Part shown: positions 17,434 to 26,006 of the stretch, piece by piece | Layout of the letters: every line of letters starts with the position of its first letter | Position numbering within the stretch: the stretch's first letter is position 1 | Source of the DNA: Streptomyces gelaticus | GTDB taxonomy: Bacteria > Actinomycetota > Actinomycetes > Streptomycetales > Streptomycetaceae | Assembly: GCF_014649535.1 (NCBI RefSeq) | Contig: NZ_BMTF01000030.1 | Location: forward strand, 18,653-82,652 | Direction: 5' to 3' | Length of the DNA: 64,000 nucleotides | Translations under genes and position numbers: made by a program | Notes under the pieces: generated by a model | Databases searched by the model: none | Told to the model about the DNA's origin: nothing | What the model saw: only the letters and a program-made list of their open reading frames with translations

Positions 17434-17447
17434 GGGTCGACCGGTCC
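17434..17447. promoter_or_regulatory. Weak OsdR-box-like palindrome upstream of the regulator gene
   Basis: GGGTCG-AC-CGGTCC, 75 bases before the regulator start. It deviates from the GGRCCG-NN-CGGYCC pattern in one half, so it is the weakest of the candidate boxes listed here. Confidence 0.3.
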
Positions 17448-17462
17448 CGTTCGCCGGTCCGT

Positions 17463-17924
17463 TCAGGCCTCAGGAGCCTCGGCCCGGGGGCCGTACAGCT
17501 GCAGCAGCCGTTGCCGTGTTCCGTGCAGGCGTTCCGCCACGGTCTCGGCGACGAACCTGTACACCGCCCGGCCGAGCACGGCATCGGCATCGCACAGCGA
17601 ACGGACGGCGGCGGCATCGAATTCCACGGCCCGACCCGCCTGGATCACATGCGCCCCCAGATGCCAGACGTGCGGGGGGAACAGCCAGGACCATCCCAGC
17701 AGTTCGTCCCGGCCCAATGTCTCGACGACCGCCGCACGACGGCCGGGCACATGGAGGTCGACCTCGACCTGTCCGGAGCGGATGACCCAGAAACGGTCGG
17801 CCCTTCTGCCTTCCTCGAAGAGCCGCGCGTCGAGGACCAGCGGTACTTCGCGGGCCGCCTCGTCGAGCAGGCGGGCCCGGCTCTCGGGCGGGATCGCGTC
17901 GAGCAGACACCTGGCCGTTGACAT
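17463..17924 (-). CDS. Stand-alone cyclic-nucleotide-binding-domain protein
   Basis: A 153-residue single Crp-type effector domain with no HTH. The cNMP-fold strands DARLFEEGRRADRFWVIRSGQVEVDL and the GWSWLFPPHVWHLGAHVIQ segment are present; the usual phosphate-binding Arg cassette (GExxxxxxRxA) is replaced by LGWSWLF..., so cAMP binding is doubtful. GGAGG lies 5 bases before ATG 17924. A close paralogue is encoded at 29698-30159. Such proteins are found in DevR/OsdR-type gene clusters next to USP and CBS genes. Their ligand is unknown. Confidence 0.8.
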   Translation of the reverse strand: MSTARCLLDAIPPESRARLLDEAAREVPLVLDARLFEEGRRADRFWVIRSGQVEVDLHVPGRRAAVVETLGRDELLGWSWLFPPHVWHLGAHVIQAGRAVEFDAAAVRSLCDADAVLGRAVYRFVAETVAERLHGTRQRLLQLYGPRAEAPEA

Positions 17925-18126
17925 GGAACCTCCGTTCCCGGCCGACGGCGTGTACCGCCCGCCCGTTCCGAACGATATGCGTGCTTGCGCAGGCACGCTC
18001 GGCCACGCGGTGCGAGGTGTCGTCCTCCACCGGTCCTTCGTGGTCATCCGGGCCGGTCAGCGGGCCGGCCGCTGTTCTGCGTGCCCCGTCCACTCCATCG
18101 TGTGGCGCCCGGGGCACATGGTGCTT

Positions 18127-18140
18127 GAGCCGACCGGCCC
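18127..18140. promoter_or_regulatory. OsdR-box-like palindrome
   Basis: GAGCCG-AC-CGGCCC, a 14-bp palindrome with one mismatch between arms, about 200 bases upstream of the cyclic-nucleotide-domain gene and just before the USP remnant. It matches the pattern shared by the other boxes in the island. Confidence 0.4.
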
Positions 18141-18163
18141 GGTTCCGCGACCCGGTCAGCCCA

Positions 18164-18283
18164 TACGTGATCGTCATCGGATCCTGCCGGGGTTCGCACC
18201 CCATCGGCTCTCCGCCGGACCATGTGACGCATGCGGTCCTGCACCACGCGCACTGCCCGGTCCTCCGCGTACCCCGTCCTTGA
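18164..18283 (+). pseudogene. C-terminal remnant of a universal stress protein gene
   Basis: The frame reads YVIVIGSCRGSHPIGS... DHVTHAVLHHAHCPVLRVP then a stop at 18283, which is the last quarter of a UspA domain including part of the ATP-binding G-x-x-G...G-S loop. Nothing upstream in any frame on this strand continues it, so the first ~85% of the gene is gone. The neighbouring intact USP (18316-19203) lies tail-to-tail on the other strand. The rest of the 17925-18315 gap has no other gene. Confidence 0.7.
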
Positions 18284-18315
18284 TTCCTCGGGCAGAGGGA
18301 GGACCGGTGCCGCGT

Positions 18316-19203
18316 TCAGGAGTTCGGCGGGCGGGTGTCCGGGACGACGGCGACGGGGCAGGACGCGTAGTGCAACACCGCGTGGCCCACCGGACCGAGG
18401 TGCGGAGCATGGTGCCCACCGGCACGGCGCGCGCCGACGACCAGGAGCTCCGCGTCCCGGGCCTCCTCGATGAGTACCTGGTGCACGGATCCCTGCAGCA
18501 CGGAACGGTGGACATCGGCTTCGGCCCCGGTCCGTTCCAGTACGGCCAGGACGTCTTCGAGATGATCCTCGGCCTGCTGACGGTGTGCGGACGCCGGGGA
18601 ACCGGCGAGCAGCGGATGATCCGTGGTTTCGTGGGCGGGGCAGCGCCAGGCACGTACGGCGGTCAGCTCGCCGTGGCGTGACACCGCCTGGGCGAGTGCG
18701 AAACGGGCGGCCGCAGACGGTCCTGCGGCGTCGCCGATTCCGACGACGACGCGGCCCGGTCTCGGCTGAGCGTCGGGTGCGGCCGTCGGGATCACGACAA
18801 CCGGACAGTGGGACCGGCCCGCGACGGCGAGACTCACGGACCCCAGGAGCATGCGGGCGATCCGGCCGCGGCCACGCGAGCCGAGGATGACCAGGGCTGC
18901 CTCATGGCTCTCGCGCACCAGCGCGTTCACCGGATCCTCGGGCTGTACGTCGGCGATCACCTTCATCTCCGCGTGGAGGCGGCGCACACGTTCCTGCGCG
19001 GACGCGACGAGGTGCTCGGCGAGGATCTGTTCGGCCGGACGCCCGGTGTCGAAGGTGGGACGTATGCCTTCGTAGTGCTCCCACAACGACGCATGGACGA
19101 CGCGCAGGGGAAGCCGTGAGCGCGCCGCTTCCGCCGCGGCCCAGTCCAGGGCCCGGAGACTGCCCTCCGACCCGTCCACTCCGACGACTATCGGGAACTG
19201 CAT
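18316..19203 (-). CDS. Tandem universal stress protein
   Basis: A 295-residue protein with two UspA domains. Domain 1 starts IVVGVDGSEGSLRALDWAA and ends with the ATP-binding loop GSRGRGRIARMLLGSVSLAVA; domain 2 starts RVVVGIGDAAGPSAAARFA and ends VVGARRAGGHHAPHLGPVGHAVLHYASCPVAVVP. ATG 19203 is preferred (GTGGGAG just upstream); a GTG three codons earlier is possible. It follows the CBS-BON gene at 19266 by 62 bases on the same strand and is probably co-transcribed with it. In DevR/OsdR systems such USPs are strongly induced by low oxygen. Confidence 0.9.
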   Translation of the reverse strand: MQFPIVVGVDGSEGSLRALDWAAAEAARSRLPLRVVHASLWEHYEGIRPTFDTGRPAEQILAEHLVASAQERVRRLHAEMKVIADVQPEDPVNALVRESHEAALVILGSRGRGRIARMLLGSVSLAVAGRSHCPVVVIPTAAPDAQPRPGRVVVGIGDAAGPSAAARFALAQAVSRHGELTAVRAWRCPAHETTDHPLLAGSPASAHRQQAEDHLEDVLAVLERTGAEADVHRSVLQGSVHQVLIEEARDAELLVVGARRAGGHHAPHLGPVGHAVLHYASCPVAVVPDTRPPNS

Positions 19204-19265
19204 GGCTCCCACCGCCTTTCCTGCTCGGACGGCCGCCTGCTGCGATGTATGCGGTCACGGTTCGC

Positions 19266-19913
19266 TCAGGGCTGTCCTTCGAGCCGGCAGTCCACGCCGA
19301 CGACGCCCTCCACGGATTGAGCGAGGCGGGCGGCGACGGGAATGAGGCCGGCGTCGGGGACGCGACCGGTGAGCGTGGCCATACCCCGGGTGACGCCGAC
19401 CCGCACGTCCCGGTGCGAGTCGGGGAACAGGCGGTCGACGGCCTCGCGGCGTATCTCGGCGGCGAGGTCGTCGTCGGGGCGCAGGAAGATCTTGAGGAGA
19501 TCGGCGCGGCTGACGATGCCCCTGAGCCTGCCGTCGGCGTCGACGACCGGCAGGCGCTTGATACGCCGTTCGGCCATGAGCCGGGCGGCCTGCGGGAGGG
19601 ACGCGCCGGGCTCGATCGTGACGGCCGGGCGCGTCATCAGCTCCTCGGCCCGGACCGATCCGGCCTTGGCCGTGTCGCCGAGGCGGCGCATGTGGTTGAT
19701 CATGCCGAGCCGGCGGTCGTGAAACTCCTCCTTGGGGAGCAGGTCGGCTTCGGAGACGACGCCGACGACTGTCCCCTCGTCCTCGACGACAGGTACGGCG
19801 GTGACCTTCCACCGCTCCATGGCGTCGGTGATCTCCTTGAATTCCGTGTCCGGAGTGACGGTGACGACGGTCTCCGTCATGACGTCGTTGACGGTGTACC
19901 GGGTGGAGGTCAT
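19266..19913 (-). CDS. CBS-CBS-BON domain protein
   Basis: A 215-residue protein with a CBS pair (YTVNDVMTETVVTVTPDTEFKEI... and ELMTRPAVTIEPGASLPQAARLMAERRIKRLPVVD) and a C-terminal BON domain (VRVGVTRGMATLTGRVPDAG). CBS pairs bind adenosyl nucleotides; BON domains bind membranes or other ligands. ATG 19913 follows GAGGAA. Two palindromes lie about 215-250 bases upstream, shared with the divergent alcohol dehydrogenase. Similar in layout to the five consecutive genes at 26007-29650; the CBS pair recalls the hypoxic response protein Hrp1 of M. tuberculosis, which lacks BON. Confidence 0.9.
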   Translation of the reverse strand: MTSTRYTVNDVMTETVVTVTPDTEFKEITDAMERWKVTAVPVVEDEGTVVGVVSEADLLPKEEFHDRRLGMINHMRRLGDTAKAGSVRAEELMTRPAVTIEPGASLPQAARLMAERRIKRLPVVDADGRLRGIVSRADLLKIFLRPDDDLAAEIRREAVDRLFPDSHRDVRVGVTRGMATLTGRVPDAGLIPVAARLAQSVEGVVGVDCRLEGQP

Positions 19914-20127
19914 GGCAGGTTCCTCGATGAGCACGGGCGAGCGGCCGATCGCCGCCGTGGGCGAACAGGGACGGACGGGTCCGACGGGGCCGCGGCGTCG
20001 GACCTGCGACGGGCGAGGACCCCGCGGCACGCACGGTGTGCCCCCCGTCCTTCATGCACAGCCTCGTACCGGCGGCAACGTGCCGGCAGCGTCTTCACCC
20101 TCACATCCCCGTGACCGGGACGGGAGG

Positions 20128-20161
20128 GGCCCGAAAGGTCCGGGCGGGGACCGACCGGCCC
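20128..20161. promoter_or_regulatory. Pair of OsdR-box-like palindromes in a divergent promoter
   Basis: GGCCCG-AA-AGGTCC (20128-20141) and GGACCG-AC-CGGCCC (20148-20161) lie 20 bases apart centre to centre, about two helical turns, between the divergent CBS-BON and alcohol dehydrogenase genes. They are 74-107 bases upstream of GTG 20235. Tandem boxes with such spacing are typical for DevR-type regulators. The remaining 19914-20234 gap shows no gene. Confidence 0.5.
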
Positions 20162-20234
20162 ATGCGGATCGGGCCCGCGCCGGGTCAGCCTGGGGGAGAA
20201 CCTCACCGGGGGACACAGGAAGAGGGGCGGCATC

Positions 20235-21308
20235 GTGAAGGCACTCGTTTTCCAGGGTCCGGGACGGATTGCGTGGCGGGACGTTCCCGACCCCGTGGTC
20301 AAGGACGCCGACGATGCGGTGATCCGCGTCGACGCCGTCACCATCTGCGGAACCGACCTGCACATCATCGAGGGAGATGTGCCCGAAGTGACTCCCGGCC
20401 GGGTGCTGGGGCACGAAGCCGTCGGCACGGTGGTCGAGGCCGGGGCCGGCGTCCGTACGGTCCGGCCCGGTGATCGTGTCCTGGTCTCGTGCATATCCGC
20501 GTGCGGCCGGTGCCGTTTCTGCCGTGACGGCCGCTACGGGCAGTGCCGGGGCGGGGGCGGCTGGGTGCTCGGACACACCGTCGACGGCACCCAGGCCGAA
20601 TACGTACGGGTACCCTTCGCGGACCTGTCCGTGCACCCTTTGCCGGCCCCGGTCGACAGCCATGACGGCGTACTGCTCGCCGACATCTTCCCGACCGCCT
20701 ACGAGGTCGGGGTACTGAACGGCGGCGTACGGCCCGGAGACACCGTCGTCGTGGTCGGGGCAGGCCCCATCGGACTCGCCGCCATCATCGGCGCCGGCCT
20801 CTACAGCCCCGGGAGAACCATCGCCGTCGACCTCGTCGAATCCCGGCTGGCCACCGCACGCTCCCTGGGCGCGGATGCGACGGCGGGCGCGGCCGAGGAA
20901 CCCGGACAACTCGTCGACGACCTCACCGAGGGGCTCGGCGCCGATGTCGTCATCGAAGCCGTCGGCGTTCCCGAGGCCTTCGAGATGTGCACCCGGATGG
21001 TCCGGCCCGGAGGCCGCGTCGCGAACATCGGCGTCCACGGCAGGCCGGCGACGCTCCACCTCGAAGATCTGTGGATCAAGGACATCACCATCACCACGGG
21101 ACTGGTCGACACGTACTCCACGCCCATGCTGCTGCGCATGCTGGCCGCCGGGCGGCTTCCTTCGTCCTCGCTGATCACCCACCGTTTCGAGCTCGGGCAG
21201 ATGGAGGAGGCCTATGACGTGTTCTCCCGTGCCGCGGACACCGGTGCGCTCAAGGTGGTGCTGGGAGGACCGCAGCACACCGAGATCATCGCCCCGGCCC
21301 AAGCATGA
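20235..21308 (+). CDS. Zinc-dependent alcohol dehydrogenase (MDR family)
   Basis: A 357-residue medium-chain dehydrogenase. Catalytic zinc ligands are in TICGTDLHI and GHEAVG; the structural zinc Cys cluster is CGRCRFCRDGRYGQC; the NAD-binding loop is VVVVGAGPIGLAA. It starts at GTG 20235 after GAGGGGC. The stop overlaps the GH65 start as ATGA (21305-21308), so translation of the two is coupled. A similar dehydrogenase gene lies by USP genes in the OsdR region of S. coelicolor (from memory, around SCO0199). Reoxidising NADH under low oxygen is a plausible role. Confidence 0.9.
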   Translation: MKALVFQGPGRIAWRDVPDPVVKDADDAVIRVDAVTICGTDLHIIEGDVPEVTPGRVLGHEAVGTVVEAGAGVRTVRPGDRVLVSCISACGRCRFCRDGRYGQCRGGGGWVLGHTVDGTQAEYVRVPFADLSVHPLPAPVDSHDGVLLADIFPTAYEVGVLNGGVRPGDTVVVVGAGPIGLAAIIGAGLYSPGRTIAVDLVESRLATARSLGADATAGAAEEPGQLVDDLTEGLGADVVIEAVGVPEAFEMCTRMVRPGGRVANIGVHGRPATLHLEDLWIKDITITTGLVDTYSTPMLLRMLAAGRLPSSSLITHRFELGQMEEAYDVFSRAADTGALKVVLGGPQHTEIIAPAQA

Positions 21309-23707
21309 GCACAGCATGCGTGTGGAACTTCACCGGCTACGACCCCAAGGCGGAGCGGACGGTAGAAGCCCTGTGCACGCTCGGCAACGGCAGATTCGCC
21401 ACCAGGGGCGCCGCGTCCGAGTCACCGGCTGACGCCGTCCACTCTCCCGGCACCTACGCGGCCGGGTGCTACGACCGCCTCTTCTCGGAGGTCGCGGGAG
21501 AACGGGTCGGCAACGAGGACATGGTCAACCTGCCCGACTGGACGCGCCTGCGCTACCGCTGCCTGCCGGACGACGGACCGGCGGGGGAATGGCTCACCAC
21601 CGACGACCCGAGTCTGCGGCGCCACAAGGTCTCGCTCGATCTGCGCGGCGGTGTGCTCACCCGCCACCTGCTCTTCCAGGACGGCCACGGCCGCCGGCTC
21701 GGTGTCACCCACACCAGACTCGTCCACATGGGTGACCCGTATCTCGCCGCCCAGAGAACCGCCTTCCACGGCTACGGCTGGAGCGGCACCGTCGAGGTCG
21801 AGTCCGTCATCGACGGTGACGTCACCAACAGCGGTGTCGAGCGGTACCGGGGGTTCGACGGACGTCATCTCACCGGCCACCGCGCCGGAGTCGAAGCGGA
21901 CGGCGTGGCCTGGCTGTCCTGTCGGACCCGGTCGTCCCGGACCCGGATCGCCGTCGCCGTGCGAACGTTGTCGCGGCCCCTCGTCGCGGTGGCATCGAGC
22001 TGCACCGGAACCGGAACGGTCCAGAGATTCAGGCTGCCGGTCTCCCGCGGGCGTTCTGCCACCGTGGTGAAGTGCGCCGCGTTGTACACATCGCTGGACC
22101 GCCCCTCGGGCGACCCCCTCCCACTCGCCGTCGGGCGCGCGTTGCACGCGGCGGCGTTCGAGGCACTACTGGCCTCCCACCGTGCCGCCTGGGAACGCCT
22201 GTGGAGCCAGGGCGAACTGCGGGTACCCGGTGAATCGGGACGTATCCTCCGGCTCCACCTCTTCCATGTCCTGCAGACTCTGTCCCCGCACACGGCCGAG
22301 CTGGACGTCGGAGTGCCCGCCAGGGGACTGCACGGCGAGGCGTACCGGGGGCATGTCTTCTGGGACGAGTTGTTCGTACTGCCCTGCATCACCCTGCACT
22401 TCCCCGAAGTGGCACGGGGACTCCTGATGTACCGGCACCGCCGCCTGCCCGCGGCCCGTGACGCGGCCCGCCGGGCGGGTCTGCGAGGGGCGATGTTCCC
22501 CTGGCAGAGCGGCAGTTCGGGCGACGAGGAGACGCAGGCCCTGCATCTCAACCCCCGCTCGGGCCGCTGGCTTCCCGACCACTCGCACCTGCAGCGCCAC
22601 GTCGGATCGGCCATCGCCTGGAACGTGTGGCGGTACGGGCGGAGCACCGGCGACACCGGATTCGTCGAAGGGCCCGGGGCGGAGCTGCTGCTCGGCATCG
22701 CCGGCTACTGGGGCAGCGTGGCCACGTACGACGCCGGTCGCGAGCGCTACCGCATCCGCGGTGTGGTGGGCCCGGACGAGTACCACGACGCCTACCCCGG
22801 GGCCTCGGTTCCCGGGATCGACGACAACGCGTACACCAATGTGACCGCGGCCTGGGTGCTCGCACGCGCACTGGAGGTGTTCGGCGGGCTCCCCGAGGCC
22901 CGTCGACGGGAGCTGGCCGAGCAACTCGGCCTGGACGACGGGACGCTGAACCTCTGGGAGGACATCTCCCGTCGACTGTACGTGCCGTTCCACGGCGGTG
23001 TCATCGGCCAGTTCGAGGGCTACGGCGAGCTGGCCGAACTGGACTGGGACGCCTACCGCTCCCGTTACTGCGACATCCGTCGGCTCGACCGGATCCTGGA
23101 GTCCGAGGGGGACACGGTCAATCGCTATCAGGCGTCCAAGCAGGCCGACACACTCATGCTCGGCTATCTCTTCCGCCCGGCCGAGTTGCGGTCCCTGTTC
23201 GACCGTCTCGGATACCGGCTCGACGACGAAGTGTGGCGCGCCACGGTCGGCTACTACCTGGATCGCACCAGTCATGGTTCGACCCTCAGCAGCCTGGTGC
23301 ACGGCTGGGTGCTCGCGCGGGAGAGAGGTCCGGACGCCTGGCGGTACTGCGAGGAAGCCCTGCTCAGCGATGTGGCGGATGTTCAGGGCGGCACCACCGG
23401 CGAAGGCATCCACCTCGGTGCCATGGCCGGCACCCTCGATCTCGTCGAACGGGGCGTCGCAGGTCTGGAGGCAGGCCCGGACGGGCTCCGTGTCGAGCCC
23501 ATGCCGCTCAGGGCGTTGCCGCGCTGCACGTTCACGTTCTGTTACCGGGGACACAGCGGCATCCGTGTTCGGCTGCTGCCGGGCCGACTGGGGATTCGCG
23601 TGCCCCGCTCGCGGCCGGCCTCCCCGCTGACCTTGTGCCTGCCCGGCGAACGGATAGTGACCGTGGCCGCAGGGGAGGAGCGCTGGTTCCGCCTGCCCGT
23701 GCGCTGA
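21305..23707 (+). CDS. Glycoside hydrolase family 65 protein (disaccharide phosphorylase/hydrolase)
   Basis: An 800-residue GH65 enzyme: N-terminal beta-sandwich domain (ARTL/GNGRFATRGAASE start), helical linker, (alpha/alpha)6 catalytic barrel and small C-terminal beta domain. The proposed catalytic acid is E492 in GPDEYHDAYPG, and MFPWQSGSSGDEETQ plus KQADTLML are family hallmarks. Members phosphorolyse or hydrolyse trehalose, maltose, kojibiose or nigerose; the exact substrate cannot be read off. Many short GH65 proteins are fused or adjacent to beta-phosphoglucomutase; none is here. It is translationally coupled to an alcohol dehydrogenase, so its job may be mobilising trehalose or a similar reserve during dormancy (inference). 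Confidence 0.88.
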   Translation: MSTACVWNFTGYDPKAERTVEALCTLGNGRFATRGAASESPADAVHSPGTYAAGCYDRLFSEVAGERVGNEDMVNLPDWTRLRYRCLPDDGPAGEWLTTDDPSLRRHKVSLDLRGGVLTRHLLFQDGHGRRLGVTHTRLVHMGDPYLAAQRTAFHGYGWSGTVEVESVIDGDVTNSGVERYRGFDGRHLTGHRAGVEADGVAWLSCRTRSSRTRIAVAVRTLSRPLVAVASSCTGTGTVQRFRLPVSRGRSATVVKCAALYTSLDRPSGDPLPLAVGRALHAAAFEALLASHRAAWERLWSQGELRVPGESGRILRLHLFHVLQTLSPHTAELDVGVPARGLHGEAYRGHVFWDELFVLPCITLHFPEVARGLLMYRHRRLPAARDAARRAGLRGAMFPWQSGSSGDEETQALHLNPRSGRWLPDHSHLQRHVGSAIAWNVWRYGRSTGDTGFVEGPGAELLLGIAGYWGSVATYDAGRERYRIRGVVGPDEYHDAYPGASVPGIDDNAYTNVTAAWVLARALEVFGGLPEARRRELAEQLGLDDGTLNLWEDISRRLYVPFHGGVIGQFEGYGELAELDWDAYRSRYCDIRRLDRILESEGDTVNRYQASKQADTLMLGYLFRPAELRSLFDRLGYRLDDEVWRATVGYYLDRTSHGSTLSSLVHGWVLARERGPDAWRYCEEALLSDVADVQGGTTGEGIHLGAMAGTLDLVERGVAGLEAGPDGLRVEPMPLRALPRCTFTFCYRGHSGIRVRLLPGRLGIRVPRSRPASPLTLCLPGERIVTVAAGEERWFRLPVR

Positions 23708-23735
23708 CTTCTCGCGGGGCCGGCGCGGGTCAGCA

Positions 23736-23749
23736 GGGCCGTCCGGACC
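23736..23749. promoter_or_regulatory. OsdR-box-like palindrome
   Basis: GGGCCG-TC-CGGACC, with one arm mismatch, about 190 bases upstream of the second alcohol dehydrogenase and 29 bases after the GH65 stop. A half-site ACCGGCCC follows at 23755-23762. The 23708-23941 gap holds no gene. Confidence 0.45.
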
Positions 23750-23941
23750 GCTTGACCGGCCCTTGGCCTTCCCTCGATCGAGCACGGGTCGCAGTTCCCA
23801 GGCCTCACCGGGAGCCGACAGCTCGCCGGGGTCGTTCACGACCACATCGGCGCCATGGCGGCGCAGCCCGGCGTGCGCGTGCGGCCCTCGGTCCCGAGGT
23901 GAGCGTTTGCCGGACCTGCCGGCCGGCGTCAGGCTGGGAGC

Positions 23942-24970
23942 GTGGTGGGCGTACCGGCTTCGGAAGCGCTGACCGGGTGGGCCGTGGGGAGCCCCGGTCC
24001 GATCGGGGACGGCCCGCTGGTGCGTGTGCGGCGGGCGATGCCCTCACCGGGCTCCGGTGAGCTGTTGCTCACGGTGGAGGCATGCGGTGTGTGCCGCACC
24101 GACCTGCACCTTGCCGAGGGTGATCTGCGCCCGCACCGGGCGTCCACCGTTCCCGGCCATGAGATTGTCGGCCGGGTGGCCGCCGTCGGAGAGTCCGTCA
24201 CGGGATTCCGGGCCGGCGACCGGGCCGGTGGGGCGTGGCTGCGCAGCACCTGCGGGCACTGCCGCTACTGCCGGGCCGGCCGCGAGAACCTCTGCCCGGC
24301 CTCCCTCTACACCGGCTGGGACGCGGACGGAGGTTTCGCCGACATCGCCCTCGTGCCGGCCGACTACGCCTACCGGCTCCCGGAGGACCAGGACGCCGCG
24401 CAGCTGGCGCCGCTGCTGTGCGCCGGGATCATCGGCTACCGCGCCCTGCGCCGCAGCGCCCTGCCGCCCGGCGGCCGGCTCGGGATCTACGGCTTCGGGG
24501 CCTCGGCCCATCTGGCGGCGCAGGTCGCCCTGTCCGAAGGAGCGATCGTGCACGTGCTGACCCGTTCGGCACGGGCCCGTGAACTCGCCCTCGACCTGGG
24601 CGCCTCCTCCGTGGGCGGCGCCTACGGCCATCCGCCCGAACCACTGGATTCGGCGATCCTGTTCGCACCGGTCGGTGATCTGGTGCCCGTGGCACTGGAG
24701 GCACTGGACCGTTCGGGAACGCTCGCCGTCGCGGGCATCCATCTCACCGACATCCCCGTGCTCAATTACCGGCGCCACCTCTTCGAGGAACGGAACCTGC
24801 GCAGCGTCACGTCCAACACCCGGCAGGACGGCCGCGACTTCCTGGACACGGCCGCACGGATCGGCATGCAGGTCACCGTCAGTCCCTATCCGCTGAGCCG
24901 CGCCGACCAGGCTCTGACGGATCTGGCCGCCGACCGGGTCAGCGGCGCCGCCGTCCTCGTGCCGGGATGA
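23942..24970 (+). CDS. Zinc-binding alcohol dehydrogenase (AdhA-like)
   Basis: A 342-residue MDR dehydrogenase similar to the mycobacterial AdhA group. Zinc motifs CGVCRTDLHLAEG, GHEIVG and the structural cluster CGHCRYCRAGRENLC are intact; the Rossmann loop is GIYGFGASAH. The end segment RHLFEERNLRSVTSNTR is typical of this branch. Two adjacent GTG codons (23942, 23945) are both possible starts, preceded by GGGAG. It is convergent with the USP gene at 25068. Like the other dehydrogenase it may recycle NADH when respiration is limited. Confidence 0.88.
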   Translation: MVGVPASEALTGWAVGSPGPIGDGPLVRVRRAMPSPGSGELLLTVEACGVCRTDLHLAEGDLRPHRASTVPGHEIVGRVAAVGESVTGFRAGDRAGGAWLRSTCGHCRYCRAGRENLCPASLYTGWDADGGFADIALVPADYAYRLPEDQDAAQLAPLLCAGIIGYRALRRSALPPGGRLGIYGFGASAHLAAQVALSEGAIVHVLTRSARARELALDLGASSVGGAYGHPPEPLDSAILFAPVGDLVPVALEALDRSGTLAVAGIHLTDIPVLNYRRHLFEERNLRSVTSNTRQDGRDFLDTAARIGMQVTVSPYPLSRADQALTDLAADRVSGAAVLVPG

Positions 24971-25067
24971 ACAGGATCTGCATGCCCGCTCCGGTCGGCA
25001 CACTCCCTCCGGTCGGCCCATGCCTTGCTGAAACCCGCAGTCACCGCACCTACGGCGGAGGGCATCA

Positions 25068-25943
25068 TCATTCGTGAGCGATTACGGCGACGGGCGCGGT
25101 GGAGTGGTGGAGGATCGCGTGAGCGATCGGGCCGATGTGCATGCCGACCGAGGACCGCCGGATGCGACGGCCGACGACCACCAGACCCGCTTCGGAACCT
25201 GCTTCCAGGAGTTGCTGGGAGGAGGGCCCGACCGTCGCCTGCGCGTCGAGGTCGACAGCCGGATACATGTCCCGCCACGGCCTCAGCATGTCGTCCAGGC
25301 CGTTTCGCTCGGTCCGGGCGATCTGGGCATTGACTTCACGGCTGTACGCGAATCCGGACCCGGCCAGCGGGGGCAGCATCCAGCTGTGCAGCGCATGGAG
25401 AGTGCAGCCCCGCCGTGATGCCTCGTCGAACGCGAAGGAGAGCAGGGCGTCGCACGGCCGGCCGGTGTCGACGCCCACGACCACGCCGCGGTCCAGGTGC
25501 CGCCCCTGGTCGTGCGGCAGGGTGTCCTCGGCCGCGCGTACCAGGACGACGGGCTGCTCCACCGCGTGGATGACGGCCATGCCGACGGAACCGAGAACGA
25601 AACCCCTGAGTGTGCCCAGTCCGCGGGAGCCGAGCACCAGCATGCTCGCGCCCGCTGTGGCGCGGGCCAGTGAGGGGGCTGGTTGTCCGTCGAAAGATTC
25701 GGCGCTGATGTCCAGTCGCGGGTGTCTGTCCAGCAGTTCGTCGCAGGCGTCACGAAGGAGGGTCCGAGCCGCTTGGCGGCGCTCCTCGGAGCGGGCCGCG
25801 GGAACGCCGGGGCGCGGAGACCATGTTTCGGCGTGGACGAGATGGAGGGGCGCACTGCGCATGAGCGCTTCCCGCGCGGCCCAATGAGCTGCCGCGACAC
25901 TTTCTGCGGATCCGTCGAGGCCGACGACAACACGCCGGTTCAT
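25068..25943 (-). CDS. Tandem universal stress protein
   Basis: A 291-residue two-domain USP. Domain 1: VVVGLDGSAESVAAAHWAA ... GSRGLGTLRGFVLGSVGMAV; domain 2: VVVGVDTGRPCDALLSFAF ... VGRRIRRSSVGMHIGPIAHAILHHSTAPVAVI. Both ATP-binding loops look intact in domain 1, while domain 2 keeps only part. GAGGAGGGCCATC precedes ATG 25943. It is the last of seven minus-strand genes that start at 30159, 63 bases after the CBS-BON gene before it. It belongs to a different sub-group from the USPs at 18316 and 30487 and is nearer to the one at 32411. Confidence 0.9.
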   Translation of the reverse strand: MNRRVVVGLDGSAESVAAAHWAAREALMRSAPLHLVHAETWSPRPGVPAARSEERRQAARTLLRDACDELLDRHPRLDISAESFDGQPAPSLARATAGASMLVLGSRGLGTLRGFVLGSVGMAVIHAVEQPVVLVRAAEDTLPHDQGRHLDRGVVVGVDTGRPCDALLSFAFDEASRRGCTLHALHSWMLPPLAGSGFAYSREVNAQIARTERNGLDDMLRPWRDMYPAVDLDAQATVGPSSQQLLEAGSEAGLVVVGRRIRRSSVGMHIGPIAHAILHHSTAPVAVIAHE

Positions 25944-26006
25944 GATGGCCCTCCTCGGGCAGGGGCTGCTTCGGGTCGGTGAAGAACTCGCGTACGTGTC
26001 GGCGGG

